Notes under the pieces: generated by a model | Databases searched by the model: none | The model's input: only the letters and a program-made list of their open reading frames with translations | Told to the model about the DNA's origin: nothing | NCBI RefSeq assembly: GCF_009497655.1 | Contig: NZ_CP023317.1 | Location: forward strand, 3,811,501-3,875,500 | Length of the DNA stretch: 64,000 nt | DNA from: Priestia megaterium | GTDB lineage: Bacteria > Bacillota > Bacilli > Bacillales > Bacillaceae_H | Direction: 5' to 3' | Position numbers and translations under genes: made by a program | Part shown: positions 49,625 through 59,507 of the stretch, piece by piece | How positions within the stretch are numbered: position 1 is the stretch's first letter | Layout: every line of letters starts with the position of its first letter

Positions 49625-50665
49625 TTAACTTTTTGCTTTTAAAACGGCTGCTAGCTTGTTTTTCGTTTGAGGACCATAAATGCCATCTACATCATAAGGA
49701 AGATACACAAGCTGAAAACGTCTGACTGCATCTTTCGTTTGTACTCCATATATTCCGTCTACTGACCCTACTTTAAAACTAACCGCGTTTAATGCTCTTT
49801 GAAGCTGTTTCACTGCTTCTCCAGAATCGCCTTGTTTTAAAATTCCATTGGGAAGTGGATATTGTTCAGAAGGTGGTGTTGGAGTAGGTGTTGGTGAAGT
49901 TCCTGAAGGAATAACAATTGTTTTTCCAACCTGTAGTGTTAAAGGATCAGAAAGCCCTGTATTCGCTTCTTGAAGCTCCTGTACTGTTATGCCGTACTTC
50001 TGTGCAATACTGTACAGCGTATCTCCTTGCTTAATTGTATACGTTTTTTCACCTGGTTCAGAAGGTGATGGATTTGGTGTCGGTGTTGGAGATGGCGATG
50101 GATTTGGAACTGCACGACGAGGTAAATTTAAATATACGGCAATTCCTTTTGCATACGATTCACCCATGCTTTTTAAAAAAGCTTCATTTTGAAGAAGTGC
50201 TGCATCGGCGCTCCTATCAATAAAAGCTATTTCAGTTAGTACTGCAGGCATATTTGTTAAGCGAAGCACCGCATAATTGGCCGATTTTCGTCCACGATTC
50301 GGATGATTATACGACAGCAGCGTTGGCTGTACTTGCCCGTGCACAATCGATTGAAACGTTTTACTAGCATTGCTAGCGCTTCTATAAACATAATCTTCGT
50401 ATCCTGTTCCTCCACCGGCATTTACGTGAATAGACATAAATGCATCTGCCCCCCACGAATTAGCTTGAGAAGCGCGCTGAGATAACGATAAAAAAGTATC
50501 TGTGGTACGGGTGGTTTTAATCGTAAAGTCACTGTAAGTGCTATTTAAATAGCTTATTAAATATTGTTGAATTTTTAACACTAAGTTTTTTTCATACAGT
50601 CCATTCGCTCCAACTGCTCCTGCATCTGCCCCACCATGTCCTGCATCAAGATAAATTTTTTTCAT
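49625..50665 (-). CDS. N-acetylmuramoyl-L-alanine amidase with LysM and PG-binding domains (CwlC-like)
   Basis: Zn-dependent amidase cleaving the MurNAc-L-Ala bond. The 346 residues hold an Amidase_3 domain ~1-180 (YLDAGHGGADAGAVG with the first Zn His; Glu in GLYEKNL; MSIHVNA; TEIAFI with catalytic Glu), a Pro/Ser/Thr linker, LysM ~210-253 (YTIKQGDTLYSIAQKYG) and a PG_binding_1 domain ~275-345 (LKQGDSGEAVKQLQRAL). There is no signal peptide, as in the mother-cell lysis enzyme CwlC and phage endolysins. No phage genes are near, so a late sporulation (sigma-K) role is more likely. Confidence 0.9.
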   Translation of the reverse strand: MKKIYLDAGHGGADAGAVGANGLYEKNLVLKIQQYLISYLNSTYSDFTIKTTRTTDTFLSLSQRASQANSWGADAFMSIHVNAGGGTGYEDYVYRSASNASKTFQSIVHGQVQPTLLSYNHPNRGRKSANYAVLRLTNMPAVLTEIAFIDRSADAALLQNEAFLKSMGESYAKGIAVYLNLPRRAVPNPSPSPTPTPNPSPSEPGEKTYTIKQGDTLYSIAQKYGITVQELQEANTGLSDPLTLQVGKTIVIPSGTSPTPTPTPPSEQYPLPNGILKQGDSGEAVKQLQRALNAVSFKVGSVDGIYGVQTKDAVRRFQLVYLPYDVDGIYGPQTKNKLAAVLKAKS

Positions 50666-50751
50666 ATTACTTGTCCCTCCTTATTGTTAACATATGCATG
50701 AGGGAAAAAAGTGCTACGTATACTAGCCTACTTAGTGAAAAATTACTAAAA

Positions 50752-51050
50752 AAGGAGATTGAGACATAACGAAATCACTTCAAACTCAAAACGAACAAAT
50801 GGGATAAATGCGCTAGTATGGATGGCTTGTTACATCGCTGTTGAATTCCGTGCAAGGCTTCGCTTTCCGCGGGGGGGCTGGTGAGCCTCCTCGTCGCGTG
50901 CGCTACTGCGGAGTCTCACCTATTCCGCTTTTCCCCCAGGAGTCTTCGCCTGCCCTCCAATCAACTTCTAGAAGCAACTAAATAGATGAAATCTACGTTC
51001 ATCCTACCAATAAAAAAATCCGCACAATTCATCGTGCGGTTCCCTCCTCC
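50752..51050 (+). repeat. Dispersed structured intergenic repeat, copy 3 (degenerate)
   Basis: GAGATTGAGACATAACG at 50757, core ~50838-50966 with CTGTTGAATTCCG in place of CAGTTGATTTCCG and AATCAACTT at the right, then ATGAAATCTACGTTCAT and the hairpin AATCCGCAC...GTGCGG (51018-51041). Outer arms have decayed while the centre (CTTCGCTTTCCGCGGG, GGTGAGCCTCCTCGTCGC) is kept. It lies between two minus-strand genes. Confidence 0.85.
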
Positions 51051-51126
51051 TAACATACTTTTGGTCCAGATTCTATTCTGGTTGATTAAATAGATCAGGA
51101 GGGTCTATTATTTATAACGTTAGGAC

Positions 51127-51228
51127 CTATTTAAAAAGCAGAACGCCTACAACAATGAGAATAATCCAAATTGGAATGCTTATCAATATCCCTATCACTA
51201 AACCTTTAAAGAAATTTCCTTCTTTCAT
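51127..51228 (-). CDS. 33-residue single-TM small protein
   Basis: A 33-codon frame: MKEGNFFKGLVIGILISIPI then WIILIVVGVLLFK. A polar, basic start is followed by one ~25-residue hydrophobic helix and a terminal Lys, a standard single-pass small membrane protein. GGAGAGG lies 12 bases before the ATG, somewhat far. No family recognised; hydrophobic content could arise by chance in AT-rich DNA, but the frame is clean and ends right after the helix. Confidence 0.5.
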   Translation of the reverse strand: MKEGNFFKGLVIGILISIPIWIILIVVGVLLFK

Positions 51229-51437
51229 TTTTATTACATTCCTCTCCAACAGTATTTTCTAACGATACTATGATTGGCTGAAAACTCTCTGAAGTTATAC
51301 TGAAATACAGTGCAGAGTGAACACATAAACAATCTCACTATCTGTTATACACTACTTTTACTTATAGATTCAATGAGACAAAAAGCTCATCCTTTTTGAT
51401 TCATGTAAACAAATTCTTTCTTGTATGTAACAAAACA

Positions 51438-51480
51438 ATAAAAAAGCTCCCTGTAAATTATACGACAGGCAGCTTTTTTA
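51438..51480. terminator. Hairpin with T-runs on both strands, second terminator beyond glnA
   Basis: AAAAAAGCTCCCTGT...ACAGGCAGCTTTTTT (one mismatch). It is ~110 bases past glnA and could back up the first terminator. Between 51229 and 51437 I see no other gene. Confidence 0.65.
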
Positions 51481-51540
51481 TAAACAAGCTATATTATTCA
51501 ATTTACGTATGTAGAATGTTATTTATTCATTGTGAAAAAC

Positions 51541-51584
51541 AAAAAAGTCGGAGAGAACGTACAAACGATCTCTCCGACTTTTAA
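51541..51584 (-). terminator. Terminator of glnA
   Basis: AAAAGTCGGAGAGA...TCTCTCCGACTTTT, a 14-bp stem with T-run on the minus strand, adjacent to the glnA stop. Confidence 0.93.
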
Positions 51585-51587
51585 AAA

Positions 51588-52922
51588 TTAATATTGGCTC
51601 ATGTATTGGTCACGTTCCCAAGGATGAACTTGTGTACGGAACATATCCCACTCGATTTCTTTCGCTTCAACGAAGTGCTCTGCTAAGTGTTCACCTAATG
51701 CAGAAACCATCACTTCGTTTGATTGGAAGCTATCTAAAGCTTGAGCTAATGTTGCAGGTAAATCTACGATACCTTCTTCAACACGCTCTTCTTTTGTCAT
51801 TACATAGATATTACGATCAATAGGTTTTGGAGCTTCAAGATTGTTCTTGATTCCATCTAAACCAGCTTTTAATAGAACAGCCATTGCTAAATATGGGTTA
51901 GCAGCTGGGTCTACGCTACGTACTTCAACACGAGTTCCTACGCCGCGAGAAGCTGGGATACGGATTAATGGGCTACGGTTGCGAGCAGACCATGCAACAT
52001 AACAAGGAGCCTCATATCCAGGTACTAGACGCTTATAAGAGTTTACAGTAGGATTTGTTACTGCTGTAAAGCTGTGTGCGTGCTTGATGATACCTGCGAT
52101 AAATTGACGAGCAGTATCACTTAGCTCTAGATTACCGTTCTCATCATAAAATGCGTTTTGGCCATCTTTGAATAACGAAACGTTACAGTGCATACCTGAA
52201 CCGTTCACACCAAATAATGGTTTTGGCATAAATGTAGCATGTAAGCCATGTTTACGTGCAATTGTTTTTACAACAAGTTTGAACGTTTGGATATCATCAC
52301 AAGCTTTTAATGCAGCAGCATATTTGAAGTCGATCTCGTGTTGTCCAGGAGCTACCTCATGGTGAGATGCTTCAATTTCAAAGCCCATTTCTTCAAGCTC
52401 TAATACGATGTCACGACGGCAGTTTTCACCAAGGTCAGTTGGCGCTAAGTCGAAGTAGCCACCTTTATCATTTAATTCTAATGTAGGTTCGCCTTTTTCG
52501 TCTAATTTGAATAAGAAGAACTCTGGCTCAGGTCCAAGGTTAAAATCAGTAAATCCTAACTCTTCCATCTCTTTTAACACACGTTTTAAGTTATTACGTG
52601 GATCGCCATCAAACGGAGTTCTATCTGCATTGTAGATGTCACAAATAAAACGTGCTACTTTACCTTTTTCAGATGTCCAAGGGAAAATAACAAATGTATC
52701 AATATCCGGGAATAGGTACATATCTGATTCTTCAATACGTACAAACCCTTCAATAGAAGAACCGTCAAACATCATTTTGTTGTCTAACGCTTTTTCTAAT
52801 TGACTTACTGGAATTTCAACGTTTTTAATTGTTCCTAAAATGTCAGTGAACTGAAGACGAATATACTTTACATTCTCTTCTTGAACTTTGCGGAAAATAT
52901 CTTCTTTTGTGTACTTTGCCAT
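51588..52922 (-). CDS. glnA: Glutamine synthetase type I (GlnA)
   Basis: ATP-dependent synthesis of glutamine from glutamate and ammonia. 444 residues, the GSI-alpha length without adenylylation loop. Motifs: [77 protein letters not shown] and IRIPASRG. In Bacillus it is feedback-inhibited by glutamine and then captures GlnR and TnrA. It follows glnR by ~80 bases with no terminator, so the two form an operon under GlnR control. Confidence 0.97.
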   Translation of the reverse strand: MAKYTKEDIFRKVQEENVKYIRLQFTDILGTIKNVEIPVSQLEKALDNKMMFDGSSIEGFVRIEESDMYLFPDIDTFVIFPWTSEKGKVARFICDIYNADRTPFDGDPRNNLKRVLKEMEELGFTDFNLGPEPEFFLFKLDEKGEPTLELNDKGGYFDLAPTDLGENCRRDIVLELEEMGFEIEASHHEVAPGQHEIDFKYAAALKACDDIQTFKLVVKTIARKHGLHATFMPKPLFGVNGSGMHCNVSLFKDGQNAFYDENGNLELSDTARQFIAGIIKHAHSFTAVTNPTVNSYKRLVPGYEAPCYVAWSARNRSPLIRIPASRGVGTRVEVRSVDPAANPYLAMAVLLKAGLDGIKNNLEAPKPIDRNIYVMTKEERVEEGIVDLPATLAQALDSFQSNEVMVSALGEHLAEHFVEAKEIEWDMFRTQVHPWERDQYMSQY

Positions 52923-53005
52923 CGTGTGATCCTCCCCTAAATCTCTATATAATATTTATAATCTATACCCCTCATATACGAACGGCATAAATATTGATAA
53001 CTTTA

Positions 53006-53413
53006 TTAATGAAAGAACCTGGACATATCTCCTTGATTTAAAGTTGCTCGATTAAAACGGCCTGCTTGCATAAGTTCTGCACGAAGCATTTTTCGCAACT
53101 CATCGTCCGTTAATTCTGGCTTTGCTGTTTCTGCCACAACTTTTTCTTCTTGCTTATGCCCTTTTTGCTCCTTTTGAAGATGAAACAGCTGTTTTACACC
53201 TGCTAAGTTTACACCTTGTTCGATTAGATCGCGGATTTCAAGCAGCTTATCAACATCGTTAAATGAGAATAGTCGTCGATTTCCCTCTGTTCTTACCGGT
53301 GCAACTAATTCATGTTCTTCATAGTAGCGAATTTGGCGAGCAGACAACTCAGTTAACTGCATCACAATTCCAATCGGGAAAAGTGGCGTATTTCTTCGAA
53401 TGTTGTCACTCAT
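53006..53413 (-). CDS. glnR: MerR-family nitrogen repressor GlnR
   Basis: Represses glnRA and other nitrogen genes in excess nitrogen. The 135-residue protein has a MerR winged-helix domain ([36 protein letters not shown] in segments) and a C-terminal tail [20 protein letters not shown]-like ([19 protein letters not shown]), the part contacted by feedback-inhibited glutamine synthetase. Its promoter has two GlnR boxes. RBS AAAGGAGG precedes the ATG. Confidence 0.96.
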   Translation of the reverse strand: MSDNIRRNTPLFPIGIVMQLTELSARQIRYYEEHELVAPVRTEGNRRLFSFNDVDKLLEIRDLIEQGVNLAGVKQLFHLQKEQKGHKQEEKVVAETAKPELTDDELRKMLRAELMQAGRFNRATLNQGDMSRFFH

Positions 53414-53443
53414 TTCAGTTCCTCCTTTGGATTAACTATTTAC

Positions 53444-53472
53444 ATTGTATGCTATGTTAGTTCACCTGTCAA
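53444..53472 (-). promoter_or_regulatory. glnR: Sigma-A promoter of glnRA
   Basis: Minus strand TTGACA (53467-53472), 17-base spacer, TACAAT (53444-53449), 31 bases before the glnR start. Confidence 0.9.
53455..53471 (-). promoter_or_regulatory. GlnR box 2, degenerate, in the promoter spacer
   Basis: TGTTA-GTTCACC-TGTCA: one mismatch to TGTNA-N7-TNACA. It overlaps the -35 and spacer. Confidence 0.7.
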
Positions 53473-53477
53473 CCGAA

Positions 53478-53494
53478 TGTTAGTAATTCTAACA
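53478..53494 (-). promoter_or_regulatory. GlnR/TnrA box 1, upstream of the promoter
   Basis: TGTTA-GTAATTC-TAACA, an exact match to TGTNA-N7-TNACA, just upstream of the -35 and 23 bp from box 2. Confidence 0.9.
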
Positions 53495-53595
53495 TAAATT
53501 TTTCTGAACATTTTTTCTATACAAATAAATAGCACTTCGTTTATTTTTATAGCTTATCTTTTTCCTTCTTAACGGGGAGAAATAATCTTTCTATC

Positions 53596-54861
53596 TTATA
53601 AAAGTTCTTTTGTCAGTAATTGATCTACCGCCATGCATATTGCTACTTTTACATGAGCATACGTTAATCCGCCCTGCACGTAAGCGACATAAGGCGGCCT
53701 GATAGGACCATCTGCCGTAAGCTCGAGGCTCGCTCCTTGTATAAACGTTCCTGCTGCCATAATCACATCATCTTCATACCCTGGCATATAAGCAGGATAC
53801 GCCGTTACGTGTGAATTAATTGGCGAAGCGAATTGAATTGCCTGACAAAAAGCCACCATTTTATCGGGGTCATCAAACTGAACGGATTGAATTAAATCTG
53901 TTCGTTCACTGTCCCACTTCGGTTCACTTTGCATACCAAGCTCTTCAAACATAGCGGATGAGAAAACCGCTCCTTTTAAGGCTTGACCTACTACGTGCGG
54001 CGCCAAGAAGAACCCTTGATACATTTCTTGCAAGCTATACAGCGTCGCTCCAGCTTCTGCACCGATTCCAGGAGTTGTCATTCGGTATGAACAAGCTTCC
54101 ACTAGGTCTTTTCGTCCTGCAATATAGCCACCGATTTTAGCGAGACCTCCACCAGGGTTCTTAATAAGCGACCCCGCCATCAAATCTGCTCCTACATGCG
54201 TTGGCTCGATTGTTTCTACAAATTCACCGTAGCAGTTGTCAACAAATACAACAACGTCAGGCTTAATGCTCTTTACAAACGAAATCATTTCTTTTATTTG
54301 AGCGACTGTAAAAGAAGGACGAATGCCGTACCCTTTTGAACGCTGAATGCCTATCATCTTTGTATGCTCATGAATAGACGCTTTCACTTCTTCAAAATCC
54401 ACTTGACCTTCCTCAGTTAAATCTACTGATTTATAGCTAATGTTATATTCTTTTAAAGAACCTACACCGCTTCCTCGTATGCCAACGATTTCTTCAAGCG
54501 TGTCATAAGGCTTTCCGGTTATATATAATAGTTCATCTCCAGGACGCAGTACACCAAACAGCGAAATGCCGATTGCATGCGTGCCTGAAATAATTTGCGG
54601 ACGCACTAGACATGCTTCTGTTCCAAAAACGTCCGCATATACTTTCTCCAACGTATCGCGGCCTAGATCGTCGTAGCCATACCCCGTTGTCGGATTAAAA
54701 TGTGAATCACTCACTCGGTTTTGCTGAAAGCTTTGCAGCACTCGAAATTGATTTGCTTCAATACGCTCGTCAATTTTCTCATGTACGGGCTTAATCTGCT
54801 TTTCTACTTTTGCAGCAAGTTCCCGAATGCGTGCCCCGTTTTTTAACTGATCAAACATCAT
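53596..54861 (-). CDS. ynbB: YnbB family PLP enzyme (methionine gamma-lyase/aluminium resistance family)
   Basis: Cys/Met-metabolism-type PLP protein of 421 residues: LVRPQIISGTHAIGISLFG, VFVDNCYGEFVETIEP and the PLP lysine region DLMAGSLIKNPGGGLA. Members are annotated as aluminium-resistance or methionine gamma-lyase-like proteins, but the real substrate is not settled. I chose the ATG at 54861, nine bases after GAGG; the TTG overlapping the hflX stop (54876) is the alternative. It follows hflX and precedes glnR, as in B. subtilis. Confidence 0.88.
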   Translation of the reverse strand: MMFDQLKNGARIRELAAKVEKQIKPVHEKIDERIEANQFRVLQSFQQNRVSDSHFNPTTGYGYDDLGRDTLEKVYADVFGTEACLVRPQIISGTHAIGISLFGVLRPGDELLYITGKPYDTLEEIVGIRGSGVGSLKEYNISYKSVDLTEEGQVDFEEVKASIHEHTKMIGIQRSKGYGIRPSFTVAQIKEMISFVKSIKPDVVVFVDNCYGEFVETIEPTHVGADLMAGSLIKNPGGGLAKIGGYIAGRKDLVEACSYRMTTPGIGAEAGATLYSLQEMYQGFFLAPHVVGQALKGAVFSSAMFEELGMQSEPKWDSERTDLIQSVQFDDPDKMVAFCQAIQFASPINSHVTAYPAYMPGYEDDVIMAAGTFIQGASLELTADGPIRPPYVAYVQGGLTYAHVKVAICMAVDQLLTKELL

Positions 54862-54872
54862 TTCTTTGTTCC

Positions 54873-56135
54873 TCAACTTTCTTCAAGCGTTTGTAGCTTT
54901 TTGTAAAGGGGATGCTCTTTTGCAATATACCCTTTGCACTGATACTTCTCAGTTTCTTCATTGAACTTTAACGACTCAAGAATAGAGACCGTTTTTAGTT
55001 CAGCGAGCATTTTTCCTTCATAAGCCGGCAGCAGCACATGAAAAAACGCCATTTCTTTTTTCATTTCTTCTTGAATTCTTTCCCCAAGCTTCACTAAATC
55101 CGTAGCTTTAAAAGCGCTCATTGATAACGATGTTGAAGCGGATGGGACAAATAGTTCATGCTGCATATCTTCTTTATTGTAAACTGTTAGCATCGGAATG
55201 TTCGTTACGTTCAGCTCTTCTAGTAAGCGATGCACTGTTTTTTCGTGGTTGTTGTAATCTGGATTAGATGAATCTACCACGTGCAGAACAAGGTCAGCTT
55301 CGGTTACTTCTTCAAGTGTTGAACGGAACGCGGCTACTAACGTTGTTGGAAGATCTTGAATAAATCCAACCGTATCCGTTAACAGCGCCGTTAATCCTGA
55401 CGGAAGCGTATACTGTCTTGTCGTTGGATCAAGAGTTGCAAACAGCTGATTTTCTTCAAAAATACCAGCTTCTGTTAAGCGGTTAAAGATCGTCGATTTA
55501 CCAGCGTTCGTATAGCCCACAATTGCAATTTGATAGACATGATTACGCTTACGTCTTTCTCGATAACGTTCGCGGTGACTTACCACTGTCTTTAACTGAC
55601 GCTTAATTTCATCAATTTTACGGCGAATATGTCTGCGGTCACTTTCAAGTTTCGTTTCACCAGGACCTCTTGTTCCAATTCCGCCTCCAAGACGCGACAA
55701 AGCGGTACCTTGTCCTACTAACCTAGGCAGCAGATAATTTAATTGAGCAAGTTCCACCTGCATTTTTCCTTCTCGCGTTTGAGCACGCTGTGCGAAGATA
55801 TCCAAAATCAGCTGCGTGCGGTCAATAACACGCGCAGATAACCCTGCTGACAAATTGCGGATTTGACTGGGTGACAATTCATCATTAAATACAATTAAAT
55901 CAGGCTCTAACTCTTCTTCAAGAGCCACAAGTTCTTCTACTTTCCCTTTTCCAATATAAGTAGCTGGATGAATGCGATCGCGCTTTTGCGTTAACCTTAC
56001 CAGCACTTCGCCTTTTGCAGTCTCAGTTAAAGATGCTAGCTCATCCATTGAATATTCAAAACGTTCGTCATCGTCATGAAGCTGACATCCGACTAAAATT
56101 ACGCGTTCAAGTTCAGTATTCATTTCTGCTGTCAA
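54873..56135 (-). CDS. hflX: Ribosome-associated GTPase HflX (YnbA)
   Basis: GTPase that splits or rescues stalled 70S ribosomes. 420 residues: N-terminal HflX domain ([41 protein letters not shown]) and G domain with G1 [10 protein letters not shown]3 [11 protein letters not shown]4 YNKEDM. The C-terminal extension is short. The start TTG at 56135 lies eight bases after AGGGAAGG; a later ATG (four codons on) has no site. Confidence 0.93.
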   Translation of the reverse strand: MTAEMNTELERVILVGCQLHDDDERFEYSMDELASLTETAKGEVLVRLTQKRDRIHPATYIGKGKVEELVALEEELEPDLIVFNDELSPSQIRNLSAGLSARVIDRTQLILDIFAQRAQTREGKMQVELAQLNYLLPRLVGQGTALSRLGGGIGTRGPGETKLESDRRHIRRKIDEIKRQLKTVVSHRERYRERRKRNHVYQIAIVGYTNAGKSTIFNRLTEAGIFEENQLFATLDPTTRQYTLPSGLTALLTDTVGFIQDLPTTLVAAFRSTLEEVTEADLVLHVVDSSNPDYNNHEKTVHRLLEELNVTNIPMLTVYNKEDMQHELFVPSASTSLSMSAFKATDLVKLGERIQEEMKKEMAFFHVLLPAYEGKMLAELKTVSILESLKFNEETEKYQCKGYIAKEHPLYKKLQTLEES

Positions 56136-56412
56136 AGATTTTTCCTTCCCTTACTATTAAATTGACAAATCATTCATATCATATCAAAAAAATCTCCATT
56201 TCTCCATCTTTGCAAAAGAGACAGAATACATTGTCTTTTACTAGTTTAACACCCTTTTTAAAATCTATAAAACGATGATTAAAAAAACATTGAAATATCA
56301 CGAAATTCTGTATACAATTTGAATTGGTTTACTTATCGAAATTTGAATCAGGCTGCCTGATTTTAAAATAATAGTCGCTACTTGGTGAAAACAGAATAAA
56401 GGGGATAGCATC

Positions 56413-57024
56413 ATGACTTGGGACGTACTTAGCATTATTGGAACGATTGCTTTTGCAATCAGCGGAGCTTTCATTGCGATGGAAGAGGAATATGATATTT
56501 TAGGCGTTTACATACTCGGAATCGTAACGGCTTTTGGCGGAGGAGCCATTCGAAACCTGCTTATCGGTGTACCGGTGTCTGCCCTTTGGGAACAAGGACT
56601 CTTTTTTCAAATTGCTTTATTATCTATCACTGCCACTTTTTTATTTCCAAACAATATCTTAAAACATTGGAAGCGATGGGGAAATTTTTCGGACGCCATT
56701 GGCCTTGCAGCATTCGCGATTCAAGGAGCGCTTTATGCCACTCATATGAACCATCCGCTTAGCGCGGTTATTGTAGCTGCGGTCTTAACAGGAAGCGGCG
56801 GGGGGATTATCCGAGATTTATTAGCACGCCGAAAGCCTACTGTTCTTAAAGATGAAATTTATGCCGTATGGGCGATTATCGCAGGATTTAGCGTAGGGCT
56901 CCATATTACAAACACGCCTGTAGAACTTTATACGTTATTTATCTTGCTTGTAGGCCTTCGGATGTGTTCATACATTTACAAATGGCGCCTGCCGATTAAA
57001 ACGATTCGACAACCAAATATGTAG
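56413..57024 (+). CDS. TRIC-like cation channel family protein (UPF0126)
   Basis: Seven-TM protein of 203 residues built from two repeats: first AFAISGAFIAMEEEYDILGVY with GGGAIRNLLIG, second AFAIQGALYA with GSGGGIIRDLLARRKP. The paired GGG-I-R-D/N motifs line the pore in prokaryotic TRIC channels, which conduct K+ in structural work. Length and pattern are typical. RBS AAAGGGG precedes the ATG. Monocistronic. Confidence 0.9.
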   Translation: MTWDVLSIIGTIAFAISGAFIAMEEEYDILGVYILGIVTAFGGGAIRNLLIGVPVSALWEQGLFFQIALLSITATFLFPNNILKHWKRWGNFSDAIGLAAFAIQGALYATHMNHPLSAVIVAAVLTGSGGGIIRDLLARRKPTVLKDEIYAVWAIIAGFSVGLHITNTPVELYTLFILLVGLRMCSYIYKWRLPIKTIRQPNM

Positions 57025-57057
57025 AAAAAAGCCTTTCATGACGAAAGGCTTTTTTTC
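57024..57057. terminator. Bidirectional terminator between the TRIC gene and spoVK
   Basis: AAAAAAGCCTTTC-ATGAC-GAAAGGCTTTTTT, 13-bp stem with runs on both sides, between converging genes. Confidence 0.92.
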
Positions 57058-57994
57058 ACAGCTGAATATCGCTTGACGTTAAAGTTAAAAGCTCGTTACG
57101 TTCAAAGCTTTCTTCTTCTAAAAGCCTCATGGATTGAGTACGTATGGAACGTTCAATAATGTTTCGCACATATCGACCGTTACTAAAATCCCTAGGCGTC
57201 TGATTGTACTTCACGTCCATAAAATGATCTTTTAGCTTTTTATAGGCCTCTGTACTAAACTGATACTGCCTGTCATTCATCATGTGACCCGCAATGTCCA
57301 TCAGTTCATTAACATCATAATCCGGAAAATCAAAAATAAACGGAAACCTAGAGCGCAGTCCTGGATTAAGACTTAAGAAATTTTCCATTTCTCTTGGATA
57401 ACCAGCTAAAATCAATACAAACTTATCATTTGAATCTTCCATATGTTTGACCAATGTATCAATCGCTTCTTTTCCAAAATCTTTTTCTCCCCCTCTTGCA
57501 AGAGAATAAGCCTCATCGATAAATAAAATACCTCCAAGCGCTTTTTTTACAAGATCTCTCGTTTTCTGAGCGGTATGACCAATGTATTCTCCAACTAAAT
57601 CTGCACGCTCTGCTTCAATTAAATGTCCTTTAGACAAGATGTTCATATTCAAAAATAATTTACCCAGCAGGCGGGCTACCGTCGTTTTCCCTGTTCCTGG
57701 ATTTCCTTTAAACATCATATGCAGCGCCTGCTTTCCCGCTTTTAAGCCCTGTTCCTCTCTTTTTTTGTTAATATATAGCCACGCATATATTTCTTTTATC
57801 ATTTTTTTCAATTCTTCCATTCCAACCAGTCCGCTCATTTCTCGTTCAATTTCCCGAAGCGGCTCATGATTTATCACAGCTTTTTTGGCAGGACGCGGAA
57901 TTGATGTCGTATACGATTTTTCCTTTTTTGTTTCATTATTTAAAATGATATTAATTTGCCCATTATTTTTAAGAGTTATCGGCTGTTCCACCAT
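57056..57994 (-). CDS. spoVK: Stage V sporulation protein K (SpoVK), AAA+ ATPase
   Basis: CbxX/CfxQ-type AAA+ protein needed for spore maturation. The 312 residues include Walker A FKGNPGTGKTTVARLLG, Walker B GGILFIDEAYSLARG, sensor ILAGYPREMENFLSLNPGLRSRFP and SNGRYVRNIIERSIR. Start is uncertain: ATG at 57994 has AGAGGTG three bases away, the next GTG codon six; an ATG at 58012 has no site. The 5' region (58025-58055) carries ATCGCAT-AGCTGC-ATGCGAT, of unknown use. In B. subtilis it is sigma-E controlled and lies near hflX, as here. Confidence 0.93.
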   Translation of the reverse strand: MVEQPITLKNNGQINIILNNETKKEKSYTTSIPRPAKKAVINHEPLREIEREMSGLVGMEELKKMIKEIYAWLYINKKREEQGLKAGKQALHMMFKGNPGTGKTTVARLLGKLFLNMNILSKGHLIEAERADLVGEYIGHTAQKTRDLVKKALGGILFIDEAYSLARGGEKDFGKEAIDTLVKHMEDSNDKFVLILAGYPREMENFLSLNPGLRSRFPFIFDFPDYDVNELMDIAGHMMNDRQYQFSTEAYKKLKDHFMDVKYNQTPRDFSNGRYVRNIIERSIRTQSMRLLEEESFERNELLTLTSSDIQL

Positions 57995-58149
57995 GTTCAC
58001 CTCTCGTTTCATCCCACTTCTCTGTATCGCATAGCTGCATGCGATGAACGATACGAAGACAATGATCTCTTATTACCGAAGAAATAATCGTCTATTATAA
58101 GGTTTATGTTCAATGAGTAAAAACAATGTTAAGAAACTTTTCTAAGCCT

Positions 58150-58196
58150 TTATTTACATAAAAAAAGCATCCGAATATGCGGATGCTTCTCTTTAA
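58150..58196 (-). terminator. Terminator of hfq
   Basis: AAAAAGCATCCG-AATATG-CGGATGCTTCT stem with TTTTTTATG on the minus strand, just after hfq. Confidence 0.88.
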
Positions 58197-58199
58197 TCT

Positions 58200-58424
58200 C
58201 TATTCAAGTTCTACTGTAATATTTTTATTTGGTACAAATGTCGAAATCGCATGTTTATAAATCAGCTGCTGTTTTCCTTCAGATTCAATTAGCACAGTAA
58301 AATTATCAAATCCTTTAATTAGTCCTCTTAATTGAAAACCATTTAAAAGAAATACCGTCACATAGATATTTTCTTTACGTAATTGATTTAAAAATTGATC
58401 TTGAATATTAACTGATTGTTTCAT
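58200..58424 (-). CDS. hfq: RNA chaperone Hfq
   Basis: Hexameric Sm-like RNA-binding protein of 74 residues. Sm1: [20 protein letters not shown]...[18 protein letters not shown]; Sm2: [12 protein letters not shown] with the YKHAI motif. It lacks the long C-terminal tail of enteric Hfq. It sits 32 bases downstream of miaA on the same strand, the usual miaA-hfq pair. RBS GAGG precedes the ATG. Confidence 0.97.
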   Translation of the reverse strand: MKQSVNIQDQFLNQLRKENIYVTVFLLNGFQLRGLIKGFDNFTVLIESEGKQQLIYKHAISTFVPNKNITVELE

Positions 58425-58456
58425 TATTCGGCCTCCTCGTTTCTCTATCTGTTTAC

Positions 58457-59434
58457 TTAATTCGCTTCTTTCTTCAGCTTTCCTGCAATATATGTAAAAA
58501 TTTCAGCAAACTTTTCGGGAAATTTGTCAACTTCCATCTCTATCCATTTTACAGGCATTTTATTTCGAAACCATGTTAACTGACGCTTTGCATATCTGCG
58601 TGAATTTTGTTTCAACTGTTCAACGGCTTCTTCGAGCGTACAGCGTCCCTCAAAATAAGCATAAAGCTCTTTGTAGCCGATAGCTTGAATTGATTGTACA
58701 TCATGCAGACCACTTTCGTACAATGATTTGACTTCCTCAAGCAGTCCAGCCTGCATCATCATATCGACTCGGTGATTAATTCTCTCATATAATACGTCTC
58801 GATCCATTGTAAGTCCAATAATGGTTACATCGTATAATAACTCTTGCGACTGTTCTTTTGTATAGTCACTGAATTTTTTGCCGGTTACTTCATAAACTTC
58901 AAGCGCTCGAATTACACGGCGATGGTTATTTTTATGAATAGCAGCCGCACTGTCTGGGTCAATTTCTTTGAGCTTCTCATACAGGGGATCAATGCCATGA
59001 GCTTTAATAAATACTTCCATTCGTTCACGAACTTTTTCATCACTAGGCGTTTCTGTGAACTGATAATCATAAATAACGGATTGAATATAAAGACCCGTCC
59101 CTCCAACAATCATCGGCATTTTTCCTTTAGCATGAATATCATCGATTTGTTTTCTTACAATCTCTTGAAATTCTGCCACAGAAAACGATTCATCCGGCTC
59201 CTTAATATCGATCAGGTAATGGGGAACACCCTGCATCTCTTCTTCTGACACCTTTGCTGTTCCGATATCCATCCCTTTATAAATTTGCATCGAATCACCT
59301 GAAATAATTTCTCCGTCTAACTGTTTGGCAAGTTCAATGCTTAATTTTGTTTTACCAACCGCAGTTGGTCCAATAATGACAATAAGTTTTGGTTTCTCTC
59401 CCGTCATAACAACACTACTTTCATCTATAGGCAT
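58457..59434 (-). CDS. miaA: tRNA dimethylallyltransferase (MiaA)
   Basis: Adds dimethylallyl to N6 of A37 in tRNAs reading UNN codons. 325 residues: P-loop [51 protein letters not shown] and the tRNA-binding [13 protein letters not shown]. The start is uncertain: ATG at 59434 or at 59407 (316 residues, closer to the B. subtilis length); neither has a strong ribosome site. A terminator after mutL lies just upstream. Confidence 0.95.
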   Translation of the reverse strand: MPIDESSVVMTGEKPKLIVIIGPTAVGKTKLSIELAKQLDGEIISGDSMQIYKGMDIGTAKVSEEEMQGVPHYLIDIKEPDESFSVAEFQEIVRKQIDDIHAKGKMPMIVGGTGLYIQSVIYDYQFTETPSDEKVRERMEVFIKAHGIDPLYEKLKEIDPDSAAAIHKNNHRRVIRALEVYEVTGKKFSDYTKEQSQELLYDVTIIGLTMDRDVLYERINHRVDMMMQAGLLEEVKSLYESGLHDVQSIQAIGYKELYAYFEGRCTLEEAVEQLKQNSRRYAKRQLTWFRNKMPVKWIEMEVDKFPEKFAEIFTYIAGKLKKEAN

Positions 59435-59477
59435 TCACATCATTCCATTTTATCCAAATGGTCATGATTTATTCAAC

Positions 59478-59503
59478 AAAACGGCTAGCTGCAGCTAGCC
59501 GCA
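59478..59503 (-). terminator. Terminator of mutL
   Basis: CGGCTAGCTGCAGCTAGCCG, a perfect 20-base palindrome, followed by TTTTGTTG on the minus strand, just past mutL. An 8-bp stem with a small loop can form. Confidence 0.8.
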
Positions 59504-59507
59504 TTGC

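Noticed and set aside
49625-50665. Endolysin of a prophage remnant
   Set aside because: No holin, tail or other phage genes nearby and housekeeping genes on both sides; a CwlC-like sporulation enzyme fits better.
51396-51584. 62-codon plus-strand frame
   Set aside because: It runs through two terminator hairpins, has no ribosome site and the product has no sensible composition.
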